A stretch of DNA of 64,000 bases from MGIIb-O1 sp002457595 (GTDB lineage Archaea > Thermoplasmatota > Poseidoniia > Poseidoniales > Thalassarchaeaceae): NCBI GenBank assembly GCA_045568115.1, contig JBJLBO010000001.1, positions 633,928-697,927 of the forward strand. Reading direction: 5' to 3'. Below are positions 37,228-45,832 of the stretch, piece by piece. The notes under the pieces are model-generated. The model was not told where the DNA came from. It worked only from the letters and a program-made list of their open reading frames with translations, and made no database searches. The first letter of the stretch is position 1, and every line of letters begins with the position of its first letter. Position numbers and translations under genes: made by a program.

Positions 37228-37968
37228 TCAACGCCTTGACATTTTTGCAAGAAGTTTGAGAATTTCCATATATAGCCACACTAGTGTGACCATTAAACCG
37301 AAAGCTGCTCGCCATTCGAGTTGTTTGGGGGCGCCTCTCTCAACTCCTTTCTCAATGAAATCAAAGTCGGCGACTAGGCAAAGGGCACCTATTCCTATGA
37401 CGAAGAGAGAGAAGCCAATTCCTATAGGCCCACTTCCATGAATATAGGGGACTTCGAAACCTAAGAAAATCCCAAAAAAAGAAATCAGATAAATTAGTAC
37501 TATCGCAAGCAAAGCAGAAGAGACTGCGATTGCGAGATTACGATCCCATTGGATTAGATTTGCTCGATAAATTACGAGCATCGCTGCAAGAATAAGGAAT
37601 GTCAGGGCTGCTGCAAGTATTCCCATCCCAGGATATCCAGCATACGCTTCAATGAATAATGTGAAACCCCCTAATGCCAGACCCTCGAACGCTGCATAAG
37701 TACAAATCAATACAGGGCTATTAGAGCCAGAAAAAATCACTATCATTGCGGTAACAAAGCCACCAATGAAGCCAATTATCATCAGAGCGGGCATGAATAG
37801 ATAAGTTGCAATTGCTAGGGTGGTTGTGATTATCAATAGAATTCCTGTCTTTTCGGCAGTTCCTTCCATGCTCATTAGGTCAGAATTGTCGTTCCACCAA
37901 GAGGAGTCTTCGTAGTTTGATTTTTCAAAGGTCGAATCGGAAAGTGCGGGGTTTCCTGAACGGTACAT
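37228..37968 (-). CDS. Bax inhibitor-1/YccA-like membrane protein
   Basis: About 246 residues with seven hydrophobic helices after a polar ~45-residue N-terminus. The MYRSGNPAL start and the LALGGFTLF and IGIGFSLFVIGIGALCLVADFDFIE blocks are those of the BaxI_1 (YccA-related) family, proposed ion or calcium leak channels. ATG 37968 is used; upstream codons belong to a 98-bp repeat that is the duplicated uvrA tail. The first 16 bases of this gene are part of that repeat and occur again at 39417-39432. The gene is followed 4 bp later by a LysE exporter. Confidence 0.88.
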   Translation of the reverse strand: MYRSGNPALSDSTFEKSNYEDSSWWNDNSDLMSMEGTAEKTGILLIITTTLAIATYLFMPALMIIGFIGGFVTAMIVIFSGSNSPVLICTYAAFEGLALGGFTLFIEAYAGYPGMGILAAALTFLILAAMLVIYRANLIQWDRNLAIAVSSALLAIVLIYLISFFGIFLGFEVPYIHGSGPIGIGFSLFVIGIGALCLVADFDFIEKGVERGAPKQLEWRAAFGLMVTLVWLYMEILKLLAKMSRR

Positions 37969-38050
37969 TGTAGTACGGAATAAGCCGAGCCTTCTCAATG
38001 CTTGGCCTCAAAGTAAGTGTTTGAGATGTTGCCCCGTATAGCTGGATGAA
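37953..38050 (-). repeat. 98-bp perfect direct repeat, copy 1
   Basis: Identical base for base to 39417-39514 and in the same orientation. Read on the minus strand it contains the last 43 bases of the uvrA coding sequence (stop included), a 39-base spacer and the first 16 bases of the Bax-inhibitor-like gene. In this copy the BaxI part is functional and the uvrA part is a remnant. Confidence 0.97.
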
Positions 38051-38078
38051 AACCAAAACATAATTTCTGTTAATTGCA

Positions 38079-39338
38079 TTACTTGCAGCTTCCTGGTGGC
38101 GACCATTTGAATTCAATGCCTCTATGGCTGGGGCCGTCGAACGACATTCGATGGCTGCCTCCAATTAATTCTATATCACCATCGCCATCAATATCTCCGG
38201 AATCAAAAGTTATCACATATCTCAAATGATTATTGTACGAATGTCGTGTGAAACTTTGGTCGCCATCATTTTCTAGTAATACCAAATCAATACGGGTCGC
38301 ATTAGTAAAATAATCTGTAAGTTGGAATGTTCCTATTATGATATCTAAATCTCCATCTGAGTCAATATCAACAGGATGACCAATAAATGCGCCCCAAACT
38401 CTTGTTAATTCGTGGTGAATAAATTGGCCATTTCCCTCATTTTCAAGCCATGCCACGCCATGATATTCGTTAGGATTGGCCTTATCGGGAAAATCCATAT
38501 CAAGAGTATCTCCGTTACTATACACAATGTCTATGTCTCCATCTTGATCTAAATCTACAATTTCAAGGCCCGACATACCATAATGTGTGTCCTCTTTATC
38601 GATTAGCGTATTTTTAGTGAATTGTCCCGTACCATCGTTAAGATAGATGTTGATCTCTTCATCGTCTTGGGAGAGTGAGGTTATGACATCTAAATCTCCA
38701 TCGTCATCGATGTCTATTGGATATGCATTAATTGCTCCCGGCCTTTCCTCAAATGTGTGCCTAACCCACGAACTATTGTCTGTTGCCTCGAGCCAAAATA
38801 TACTTCCTTGGGTGTTGCCAAACTCGCACACGACTAAATCTAAATCTCCATCAGAATCGATGTCTCCAGATTCAGCTGATACTGTGCGCCCAATCCCGTC
38901 TATGATTATGGTAGATTCAAATTCATCATCACCTAGGGCTTTGAACAGAACTACTTTGCCAACATATTCATCCGAAGGTGGTAGAATCCCGATATCTGAG
39001 ACAATTAAGTCTGTGAGGCCGTCACCATCTAAATCTACAATGTGAGTTCTCACTGGGGCTACAAGATTATCACTGAAGGTCTGCTCTGTACAACCATTTG
39101 AATTACAAATTGCACGTGTGACTATTCCATCTAGTGGCCGTGCCGAAAATATTTCATCTGCTCCGTCATTATTTAGATCTGCAAGATTAATGTTCGCCAC
39201 TGTTGCTGCATCGGGGTCAGAAAGATATTCGGCCGTTGTCAAACCTTCTTCACATTGATTTTTTCCAGAGGGAGTTACGCAACCAGATAAAATAGTACAA
39301 ATTAGCACCATAAAAAGTAAGAGGGTTTTTATTTTCAT
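38079..39338 (-). CDS. FG-GAP/VCBS-repeat lipoprotein
   Basis: Secreted lipoprotein with lipobox LSGC (Cys20). About seven repeats of the form DxDxDGxxD follow (DLNNDGADE, DLDGDGLTD, DIDSDGDLD, DIDDDGDLD, DLDQDGDID, DIDSDGDLD, DIDGDGDIE), the calcium-binding loops of an integrin-alpha-like seven-bladed propeller. It has its own signals: a Shine-Dalgarno AGGTG 5 bases before ATG 39338 and an AT-rich TTTTAATTTA about 40 bases upstream. It is flanked by the 98-bp direct repeats and separates uvrA from the Bax-inhibitor gene. It is likely an adhesion or polymer-binding protein. Confidence 0.92.
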   Translation of the reverse strand: MKIKTLLLFMVLICTILSGCVTPSGKNQCEEGLTTAEYLSDPDAATVANINLADLNNDGADEIFSARPLDGIVTRAICNSNGCTEQTFSDNLVAPVRTHIVDLDGDGLTDLIVSDIGILPPSDEYVGKVVLFKALGDDEFESTIIIDGIGRTVSAESGDIDSDGDLDLVVCEFGNTQGSIFWLEATDNSSWVRHTFEERPGAINAYPIDIDDDGDLDVITSLSQDDEEINIYLNDGTGQFTKNTLIDKEDTHYGMSGLEIVDLDQDGDIDIVYSNGDTLDMDFPDKANPNEYHGVAWLENEGNGQFIHHELTRVWGAFIGHPVDIDSDGDLDIIIGTFQLTDYFTNATRIDLVLLENDGDQSFTRHSYNNHLRYVITFDSGDIDGDGDIELIGGSHRMSFDGPSHRGIEFKWSPPGSCK

Positions 39339-39416
39339 ATATACACCTGGGAATTATTCTGAATTCACTAAATTAAAAGAGGGGGATTTACAATGATGTG
39401 TCGGAAAATCTGGTGG

Positions 39417-39514
39417 TTCCTGAACGGTACATTGTAGTACGGAATAAGCCGAGCCTTCTCAATGCTTGGCCTCAAAGTAAGTGTTTGAGATGTTGCCCCG
39501 TATAGCTGGATGAA
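39417..39514 (-). repeat. 98-bp perfect direct repeat, copy 2
   Basis: Second copy of the repeat at 37953-38050. Here the uvrA portion is the real 3' end of uvrA (stop at 39472-39474), and the last 16 bases are a dead copy of the Bax-inhibitor start that runs straight into the upstream region of the FG-GAP gene. Confidence 0.97.
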
Positions 39515-42453
39515 TTAGCGGCGACATCGGATGGTGTGCCTTCTGCCACAATTGAACCGCCGTGTTCACCTCCTTCAGGGCCTAAATCGAGTACCCAGTC
39601 TGCACATTTGATTACATCAAGGTGGTGTTCAATGATGATTACCGTATGTCCATTACGCCTTAGTCTGAGTAATACATCAATCAGTTGATGGATATCAGCC
39701 ATAGAAAGGCCGGTTGTTGGTTCGTCGAGAATGTAGACTGTGTGTTTTCGTGCGGGCCGGTGTAATTCTGACGCTAACTTGACTCGTTGCGCCTCTCCAC
39801 CAGAAAGTGTTGTCGCGGGCTGCCCGAGACGAATGTAACCAAGGCCTACGTCTTTCAGAGTTGAAAGAATACGATGGATTCGTCGTTGGTTGGCAAAGAA
39901 ATCGCATGCTTCTTCGATTGGCATTTCAAGAATATCATGGATTGTTTTTCCTTTCCATTTTACTTCTAGAGTCTCGCGAGTATATCTTTTTCCTTTACAG
40001 ATATCGCAAGTAACCCATACATCTGGAAGGAAGTTCATCTCGAGTTTGATTGAGCCTGCTCCTTTGCATGCTTCGCACCTACCTCCCTTGACATTGAAAG
40101 AGAAATGGCCGGGTTGGTAACCTCTTTCTTTTGCCAATTTTGTTTCTGAAAGTAAAGTTCTGATTGGGGTAAATGCTCCAGAGTATGTGGCCGAATTAGA
40201 ACGAGGGGTACGCCCTATAGGAGATTGGTCGATGACTATCGTCTTGTCAATATGTTCGATGCCTTCAATTCTATCGTGGCTCCCGGGTGTTGTGTCGGCA
40301 CCGTGTAACTCTCTCAGCAACGCAGGAGCTAACGTTTCTGTGATCAAAGAAGATTTGCCGGAACCTGAAACTCCAGTAACTGCAATCATACAACCTAATG
40401 GGATGTTAACTTCTAAGTCTGCGAGATTGTTTTGTCGCGCTCCTAATATTGTTAGTTGTCTATCTTCAGAAGGTTCCACTCTATCTGTAGGAAGAGGGAT
40501 TTCGCTACGTCCAGATAAGTAAGCCCCAGTAATGCTGTCTTTCGATTTGAGTAAATCTTTCAGAGAGCCGTTGACTACTACGTCTCCCCCGTCACGCCCG
40601 GCACCAACTCCCATGTCAACCAACCAATCGGCTTGGCGTAGTGTGGCTTCATCATGCTCGACAACAAGCAATGTATTACCAAGTTCTGTCAATTCACGGA
40701 GGGTCTCGAGGAGTCTGTCGTTATCTCGTGGGTGCAAACCAATACTCGGTTCATCGAGAACATACATCACTCCTGTAAGCCGAGTGCCTATTTGTGTGGC
40801 GAGTCTGATTCTTTGAGATTCGCCGCCTGAAAGCGTGCTGGCGCGTCTATCGAGAGTTAGGTAGTCAAGGCCCACGAGAGCGAGGAAACGTAGGCGCGAT
40901 TCAATCTCTTTGATTACTTCTCGGCCGATGAATAGACTGCGTTCATCTAGATGTTTACATGCTTTTACTAGGGGTGTTGAAGGTGGGTCTCTCTCTAGTT
41001 TGTCCCAGGTGTCCTCTAGACTGTTTAAACGCCATAATTGGACTACGGCGAGTGCTTCGAGGACGCTTCCTTGAGAGAAATCGGGAAGAGATACGCCGCC
41101 TACTGTCACACCGCTTACGGCACGATTCAGTTTGCGGCCATTACATTCCATGCAGTGTTCATCGGTCATGTAGGATGCTAAGCGAGATCTTGTTCTGTCC
41201 GATGTTGTCTCTGTATAGGTTCTTCGAATTCGATTGAAAACTCCTTCCCACGGCCTGTGCATATTGTAAGTTGAGCCTTTCTCTGAAGAAAATTCGAAAC
41301 TGATTGCAGTGCTACCACTTCCATACAATAGAACGTCTTTAGCATCATCATCTAATTCGCCAAATGGTACGTCAATCGGGTGGTCGTAATGCTCGCATAC
41401 TTGCATCATTTGTTTCTTGTACCAGCCCGACATCATCGAAGTTCGAAATGGACGGATGCAGCCTTCTGAAACGGTTGCAAGGCGATCGATTACAAGGTCA
41501 GGTGAAAATTCACGTTGCACCCCTAATCCTTGACAGGCGGGGCACGCCCCTAGTGGATTATTGAAGGAAAATACCCGAGGGCTCATTTCGGGTAAGAAGG
41601 AGCCGTGTTCGGGGCAAGCAAACTCTTCTGTATAGGCAACGGTCTCACCAATTTGGGTCTTGAATTTCTGCTCTTTTGCCTCTTCTTTAGAACTCGCTAG
41701 AGGGGCTTCGAGGCTTTCGACTGCAATCGCCCCGCCCCCGAGGCGCATTCCTTCAGATACCGCCTCAGTCAAGCGTTGTTTGTGAGTACGAGAGAGGCGT
41801 AATCTATCGATTCTTACATCTACATCATGGCGCAGATTCTTTTCCAATATTGGTGGGTTTTCAAAATCTGCTTCACGGCCGTTTACTCTGCCGTTCAGGT
41901 ACCCTTGTTCTACTAATGCCTTGAATAAATCAGCATGTGTTCCTTTTCGATTGCGGATTGCCGGAGACCAAAGAGCGATTGCATGTCCTTCGAAGCGCCA
42001 CAATACATCGTCAACGATTTCCTGAACTGTTCGGCGGGCTACTTCACGGCCACAATCTGGACAATGTGGGAGGCCTGTTCGCGCCCAGAGAAGACGGAGA
42101 TAATCCATGATTTCAGTAACCGTAGCTACTGTGGAACGGGGGTTGTGGCTACCTTGCTTCTGATCGATACTGATTGCGGGAGAAAGTCCCTCGATACTAT
42201 CGCAATCCGGTTTTTTCATTTGTCCAAGGAATTGCCGGGCGTAGGAAGACAAAGATTCGACGTATCGGCGCTGCCCTTCTGCGTAGAGTGTGTCGAAAGC
42301 GAGACTGGACTTGCCACTACCAGATACACCCGAGATTACTACGAATTGGCCGCGGGGGATCTTCACGTCAATATCACGAAGATTGTGGGTTCGAGCGCCC
42401 TTGACAACTATCCAGCCGTCTTCGACTTTGCTATTCTTCTTACCGCGTGCCAG
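39472..42453 (-). CDS. uvrA: Excinuclease ABC subunit A
   Basis: DNA damage-recognition ATPase of nucleotide excision repair, working with UvrB and UvrC (not in this window). Two ABC modules: Walker A GVSGSGKSS near the N-terminus and again about 660 residues on, both with LSGGE signatures, plus C-x2-C zinc modules (CPDCG, CEACKGAG with CDICKG). The first ordinary start codon is GTG 42366, but that begins inside the conserved first strand. About 29 further codons upstream encode family-like VVKGARTHNLRDID, and no ATG, GTG or TTG precedes them before a stop. CTG 42453, behind a GGGGGG run, is the best guess. Its stop lies in the 98-bp repeat. Confidence 0.95.
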   Translation of the reverse strand: MARGKKNSKVEDGWIVVKGARTHNLRDIDVKIPRGQFVVISGVSGSGKSSLAFDTLYAEGQRRYVESLSSYARQFLGQMKKPDCDSIEGLSPAISIDQKQGSHNPRSTVATVTEIMDYLRLLWARTGLPHCPDCGREVARRTVQEIVDDVLWRFEGHAIALWSPAIRNRKGTHADLFKALVEQGYLNGRVNGREADFENPPILEKNLRHDVDVRIDRLRLSRTHKQRLTEAVSEGMRLGGGAIAVESLEAPLASSKEEAKEQKFKTQIGETVAYTEEFACPEHGSFLPEMSPRVFSFNNPLGACPACQGLGVQREFSPDLVIDRLATVSEGCIRPFRTSMMSGWYKKQMMQVCEHYDHPIDVPFGELDDDAKDVLLYGSGSTAISFEFSSEKGSTYNMHRPWEGVFNRIRRTYTETTSDRTRSRLASYMTDEHCMECNGRKLNRAVSGVTVGGVSLPDFSQGSVLEALAVVQLWRLNSLEDTWDKLERDPPSTPLVKACKHLDERSLFIGREVIKEIESRLRFLALVGLDYLTLDRRASTLSGGESQRIRLATQIGTRLTGVMYVLDEPSIGLHPRDNDRLLETLRELTELGNTLLVVEHDEATLRQADWLVDMGVGAGRDGGDVVVNGSLKDLLKSKDSITGAYLSGRSEIPLPTDRVEPSEDRQLTILGARQNNLADLEVNIPLGCMIAVTGVSGSGKSSLITETLAPALLRELHGADTTPGSHDRIEGIEHIDKTIVIDQSPIGRTPRSNSATYSGAFTPIRTLLSETKLAKERGYQPGHFSFNVKGGRCEACKGAGSIKLEMNFLPDVWVTCDICKGKRYTRETLEVKWKGKTIHDILEMPIEEACDFFANQRRIHRILSTLKDVGLGYIRLGQPATTLSGGEAQRVKLASELHRPARKHTVYILDEPTTGLSMADIHQLIDVLLRLRRNGHTVIIIEHHLDVIKCADWVLDLGPEGGEHGGSIVAEGTPSDVAANSSSYTGQHLKHLL

Positions 42454-42532
42454 ATTTAGCCCCCCTATGCAGGCTCTCCGTGAACTAGGCTGTCCTTGAA
42501 CTCATGTATTGTATGAGAGTAATATTGGCAAT

Positions 42533-43738
42533 TTAGCGAAGCCAGAGTGCATCGATAACATCCCCTACCTTTCCATCAGTATCCGGTGGGAGTAATGTCA
42601 GGCCGTTATGTGCAACCATACTGTGAAGATTACCACTACCTTGATGTGTGTGGGATTCAGCAACAAGATCGTTGCCTTCTGTTGATATTTTGATTCGTCT
42701 GAGACATATTTTTGAGGGAGCTCCTCGAAGAGGATTCTTGAGGCGGACTCTTACTTTGTCAGAGAGGCTTGGCCCTAATTCAGGATGTGTTTGCAAGGAG
42801 TGTTGAATCCAAGGGGCTACGAGGACGTGGAATACAACTTGGCTACTGACTGGGTTTCCTGGTAGGCCGATTAGAGGTGTACCCTTCCATGTACCAAACA
42901 AAGGAGGGCCGCCCGGTCTAACTTTCATTCTCCAGAAGTGTATATTGCCTTCATCCTCCATCAATTTACGAACCAAGTCCCAATCCCCCATACTCACTCC
43001 CCCGCTAGTGATTATCGCGTCATATTCGGTTAAAGAATCGAAGGTGTTTCGCAATTCTTCTAGTGAGTCCGGCACACTTTCGAGACGTATTGCTTCGCAA
43101 CCCATCCTTTCAACCAGAGAGGCAATAGCGTGTGAATTCGATTCATATATTTGTCCTGAATTAATCTCAACGCCAGCTGGAATTAACTCATCGCCTGTGG
43201 ATAGGATCGCGACTTTTGGTTTGACTACTACTTCGGTTTCTCCATACCCCATTGTTGCGGCAAGCGCGAGTTCGGCTGCGCCTAGTTGAGTGCCTTTGGG
43301 AAGTGCTTCTTGGCCTTGGGCGAGATTTTCTGCTCGATGGCGGATATATTCTACTCGTGCGGGGCCGGTGATGATGACGTGTTCGCCTTCGGTCTGAGTG
43401 TCTTCAATCATCACAATTGCATCTGCTCCAGGGGGAACAGGAGCCCCGGTCATTATTCTGCAGGCCTGGCCTTTGCCAACTGTTGGTAGTGATTCCTCTC
43501 CTGCTTGAGATGTGCCGATTATTTCCAATCTCGTACTGGGGCCTGAACAATCTGATGATTTGACAGCGAAGCCATCCATTGCTGAATTATCAAAGCGAGG
43601 GTCATCTACTTTGGAGGATAGGGGGGCGGATAGGATCCTGCCACGGGCTTCGTCTAATGTCGCCATTTCTGTGCGCCGAATCATAGGCTCTGCACAAGCA
43701 AGTTCGATGGCCCGATACAAGGTCACCTCGCGCTCCAT
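42533..43738 (-). CDS. moeA: Molybdopterin molybdenumtransferase MoeA
   Basis: Inserts molybdenum (or tungsten) into adenylylated molybdopterin, the last step of cofactor synthesis. Four-domain MoeA layout in 401 residues: DNSAMDGFAV in the N-terminal part, MTGAPVPPGADAIV, the MoCF domain with ILSTGDEL and TSGGVSMGDWD, GLPGNPVSSQV and a beta-barrel C-terminal domain. Catalytic acidic residues of the GGVSMGD block are intact. The start is ATG 43738. It is divergent from the TauE/SafE transporter with 51 bp between starts. Other moa/mob genes are not nearby. Confidence 0.94.
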   Translation of the reverse strand: MEREVTLYRAIELACAEPMIRRTEMATLDEARGRILSAPLSSKVDDPRFDNSAMDGFAVKSSDCSGPSTRLEIIGTSQAGEESLPTVGKGQACRIMTGAPVPPGADAIVMIEDTQTEGEHVIITGPARVEYIRHRAENLAQGQEALPKGTQLGAAELALAATMGYGETEVVVKPKVAILSTGDELIPAGVEINSGQIYESNSHAIASLVERMGCEAIRLESVPDSLEELRNTFDSLTEYDAIITSGGVSMGDWDLVRKLMEDEGNIHFWRMKVRPGGPPLFGTWKGTPLIGLPGNPVSSQVVFHVLVAPWIQHSLQTHPELGPSLSDKVRVRLKNPLRGAPSKICLRRIKISTEGNDLVAESHTHQGSGNLHSMVAHNGLTLLPPDTDGKVGDVIDALWLR

Positions 43739-43789
43739 GTACCCCCAGCCCCCCTTCTCATTGAAGTGTTATTCCCGCATCGCGGTTGC

Positions 43790-44554
43790 ATGCTCGAGGT
43801 GGGCGGTGTTGTAATCATCGTCGGGCTATTCCTTGTCGCCGCCCTCTATTCCTCTGTAGGTCATGGAGGTGGTTCTGGCTATCTGGCGATTCTTTCGTTG
43901 ACGAGTTATGGGGCCTTAGGGGGTGTTTCGTTGAAACAATATGCTTGGAGTTTGAATCTGATTGTGGCGGGTATTGCTTTCTACCATTATCATAAAGCAG
44001 GGCATCACATCTCCGCACTTACTATTCCATTCATTATAGCTAGCATTCCATTTGCAATGATTGGTGGTTATTTGGAAATGGATGGAGTCGTCTTCGATGT
44101 ATTGCTCACTCTGACATTTGTCTGGGCAGCATATCGATTGTGCTTCGTTAGTGAAGTAGAAGAGGATAGTCTAGTAATTCCTGAAATGAAAGAAACTTTG
44201 CCCATCGGAGCGAGTATTGGTTTCGTGAGTGGAATAGTGGGGATTGGTGGAGGTATTTTTCTTTCTCCAACTATTCATCTGAAAAGGTGGGCTACACCAA
44301 AAACCACGGCTGCTACTGCTGCGTTATTCATTTGGATGAATTCTGCAGCTGGGTTGTTGGGTTCTGTATATTCACATGAGCTGGAAATTGAAATAGGAGT
44401 TCTGGCACCTTTTGCTCTTGCAGTATTGTTAGGAGGGGTTCTTGGTTCGAGTTTTGGGTCAAAAATCGCCTCTCAAAATCTAGTGAAGGGTGTTTTAGTT
44501 GTGGTACTACTCATAGCAGCAGCTAGAAGAGGAATTCAATTCATAGGAATTTGA
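43790..44554 (+). CDS. TauE/SafE (DUF81) family sulfite/anion exporter
   Basis: A multi-pass membrane protein with about eight hydrophobic segments. The two half-repeats each start with a Gly-rich loop: SSVGHGGGSGYLAI near the N-terminus and SGIVGIGGGIFLSP at mid-protein, the hallmark of the TauE/SafE family that moves sulfite, sulfonates or other organic anions. ATG 43790 is preferred over earlier codons, placing the first helix at residue ~6. Divergence from moeA is suggestive because sulfite oxidases need molybdopterin, but no such oxidase is in the window. It is convergent with the Pro-rich protein gene. Confidence 0.88.
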   Translation: MLEVGGVVIIVGLFLVAALYSSVGHGGGSGYLAILSLTSYGALGGVSLKQYAWSLNLIVAGIAFYHYHKAGHHISALTIPFIIASIPFAMIGGYLEMDGVVFDVLLTLTFVWAAYRLCFVSEVEEDSLVIPEMKETLPIGASIGFVSGIVGIGGGIFLSPTIHLKRWATPKTTAATAALFIWMNSAAGLLGSVYSHELEIEIGVLAPFALAVLLGGVLGSSFGSKIASQNLVKGVLVVVLLIAAARRGIQFIGI

Positions 44555-44560
44555 CGTTAA

Positions 44561-45163
44561 TCAAAGACCTATCATATCTGCATGGCCGCATTCTGGATAC
44601 GCACATACTACTTTGTAGCGCTCTCTTTTTGGTTTCGGGATTTGCATCATTGAACCGCACATTGTACACTGATGAGTTACTATCTCTGGACCTTTGTCTT
44701 GCTCGGATTCTAATTCTTGTAGAGTGGTGTGATCAACAGTCCAACCAATTTGATCCGTATAGGCTTCCTCTTCGGATGAAATTTCAGATTGTTTCAATCC
44801 TAGTTTAATTCTAAGGCGGCGCCTTTTCTTTTTTACTGGACGCTTACCCTTTGGTTTTCCTTTCGGTGGCGCTCGTCTCTTCCCTTTTGGTGGAGCTGGC
44901 GGCCGCTCACTGGGCGCAGGGGGTCTTTTCCTCTTTGGTGCTGCCTTCTTCGGTGCTGGAGGGGGTGGTGGTGCCGCTTTTGGCACAGGAGGAGGAGGCG
45001 GTGCTGCCTTCTTCGGTGCTGGAGGAGGAGGTGGTGGTGCCTTCTTCGGTGCTGGTGGTGGTGGGGGCACTGACTTTGATTTCCTCTTAGGTGGGGGTGG
45101 GGGTGGTGCCGCCTTTGGCTTCCCCTTTGGTGGAGGCGGGGGTGGTGGGGGCTTCTCCGCCAT
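44561..45163 (-). CDS. Pro/Lys-rich disordered protein with C-terminal zinc ribbon
   Basis: 200 residues. Residues 4-120 are low-complexity, built from proline runs (5-8 long) separated by APKKA, KRKSKS or PKGK units, strongly basic at their end (VKKKRRRLRIK). After an acidic linker comes a zinc ribbon with CTMCG and a second pair, CAYPECG, in the last 35 residues. The basic, proline-rich tail could bind nucleic acid or the ribosome, and the ribbon could bind nucleic acid or protein. No named family is recognised. The start is ATG 45163. The coding DNA is full of imperfect GGTGGTGGT-type repeats on the plus strand. Confidence 0.8.
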   Translation of the reverse strand: MAEKPPPPPPPPKGKPKAAPPPPPPKRKSKSVPPPPPAPKKAPPPPPPAPKKAAPPPPPVPKAAPPPPPAPKKAAPKRKRPPAPSERPPAPPKGKRRAPPKGKPKGKRPVKKKRRRLRIKLGLKQSEISSEEEAYTDQIGWTVDHTTLQELESEQDKGPEIVTHQCTMCGSMMQIPKPKRERYKVVCAYPECGHADMIGL

Positions 45164-45225
45164 TGTAATCCTCTTATGCCAAAGCCGGTGATGCTATGAA
45201 AGAATCGGGGTGTTGTTGAGAATTC

Positions 45226-45768
45226 TTAAGCAGGATATTCGATCATTGAATCAACAGGTACTGGATATAGGGCCTTTCTTCCATCTAAGCCGTCTAACTC
45301 GATTACGAATAAGTTGCCAATAACTCTCGCGCCGGCCTTTTCACATAGTTTCATGCAGGCAGCAACGGTCCCGCCTGTCGCTAATAGATCATCTATGATT
45401 ACGACTTTGTCGCCTTCGGAAAGGGCATCTTCATGCATCTCGAGGGTGTTGGAACCGTATTCAAGTGTGTACTCAATACGCATTGTTGATGCGGGTAATT
45501 TCCCTGGTTTTCTTATTGGTACGAATGATATCCCGAGTTTTGCTGCGATCAGTGAAGCGAAGATGAAACCACGAGCTTCTGGACCAACAACTGCGTCCGG
45601 TTTCCAACCATTTGAGTTCATTCGGGTGATGAATTCATCTGTTATATCTGAGAGGAGAGAACCGTCGGACAGGACAGGTGTGATGTCCCGGAACATAATC
45701 CCTTCAATAGGGAAGTCCGGTACTGTCCGAACAGTCTCTCTCAACTTTTGTGTTATATCTTCATCCAT
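45226..45768 (-). CDS. apt: Adenine phosphoribosyltransferase
   Basis: Purine salvage: adenine + PRPP to AMP. Type I phosphoribosyltransferase fold with the PRPP-binding VVIIDDLLATGGT motif (about residues 119-131), the N-terminal PDFPIEGIMFRDITP block and GPEARGFIF typical of bacterial-type Apt. The 180-residue length is normal. The start is ATG 45768. It lies directly downstream of a purine permease on the same strand (64 bp), forming an uptake-and-salvage pair. Confidence 0.95.
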   Translation of the reverse strand: MDEDITQKLRETVRTVPDFPIEGIMFRDITPVLSDGSLLSDITDEFITRMNSNGWKPDAVVGPEARGFIFASLIAAKLGISFVPIRKPGKLPASTMRIEYTLEYGSNTLEMHEDALSEGDKVVIIDDLLATGGTVAACMKLCEKAGARVIGNLFVIELDGLDGRKALYPVPVDSMIEYPA

Positions 45769-45832
45769 GCTGTACGCACCTATGTGTGTCGAAAAGCCCC
45801 CCTTAATTTAGGAGCGTTTCGAGATTGGTTCA

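Larger units (their letters stand above)
37953..39416 (-). mobile_element. Cassette: FG-GAP lipoprotein gene plus one copy of the 98-bp repeat
   Basis: The 1,464-bp unit between equivalent points of the two repeats contains one repeat copy and one promoter-plus-gene. Removing it would restore a simple uvrA-spacer-BaxI junction with both genes intact. No transposase, integrase or terminal inverted repeats are present. The arrangement is that left by single-crossover integration of a circle, or by unequal recombination, at 98 bp of homology. Calling it mobile is inference. Confidence 0.45.

Noticed and set aside
36745..37239. Plus-strand frame of 164 codons
   Set aside because: It is antisense to the LysE-family exporter, whose conserved loops and helices are clear on the minus strand.
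38647..39045. Plus-strand frame of 132 codons rich in Ser/Pro
   Set aside because: It is the antisense shadow of the Asp/Gly repeats of the FG-GAP gene; the Ser bias is a by-product of GAT/TCC codon reversal.
38079..39338. Regularly spaced repeats considered as a CRISPR or minisatellite
   Set aside because: They are the codons of calcium-binding DxDxDG loops, in frame, with variable spacing.
37228..39514. Insertion sequence with the 98-bp repeat as terminal repeats
   Set aside because: No transposase is present and the repeats are direct copies of native gene ends, not element termini.
41935..42459. Plus-strand frame of 174 codons
   Set aside because: It is entirely antisense to the highly conserved N-terminal part of uvrA.
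44850..45160. GGTGG-rich repeat considered as a non-coding satellite or G-quadruplex element
   Set aside because: The repeat reads without interruption as proline/lysine codons of a gene with a sound zinc ribbon at its end, so coding explains it; a structural side effect remains possible.
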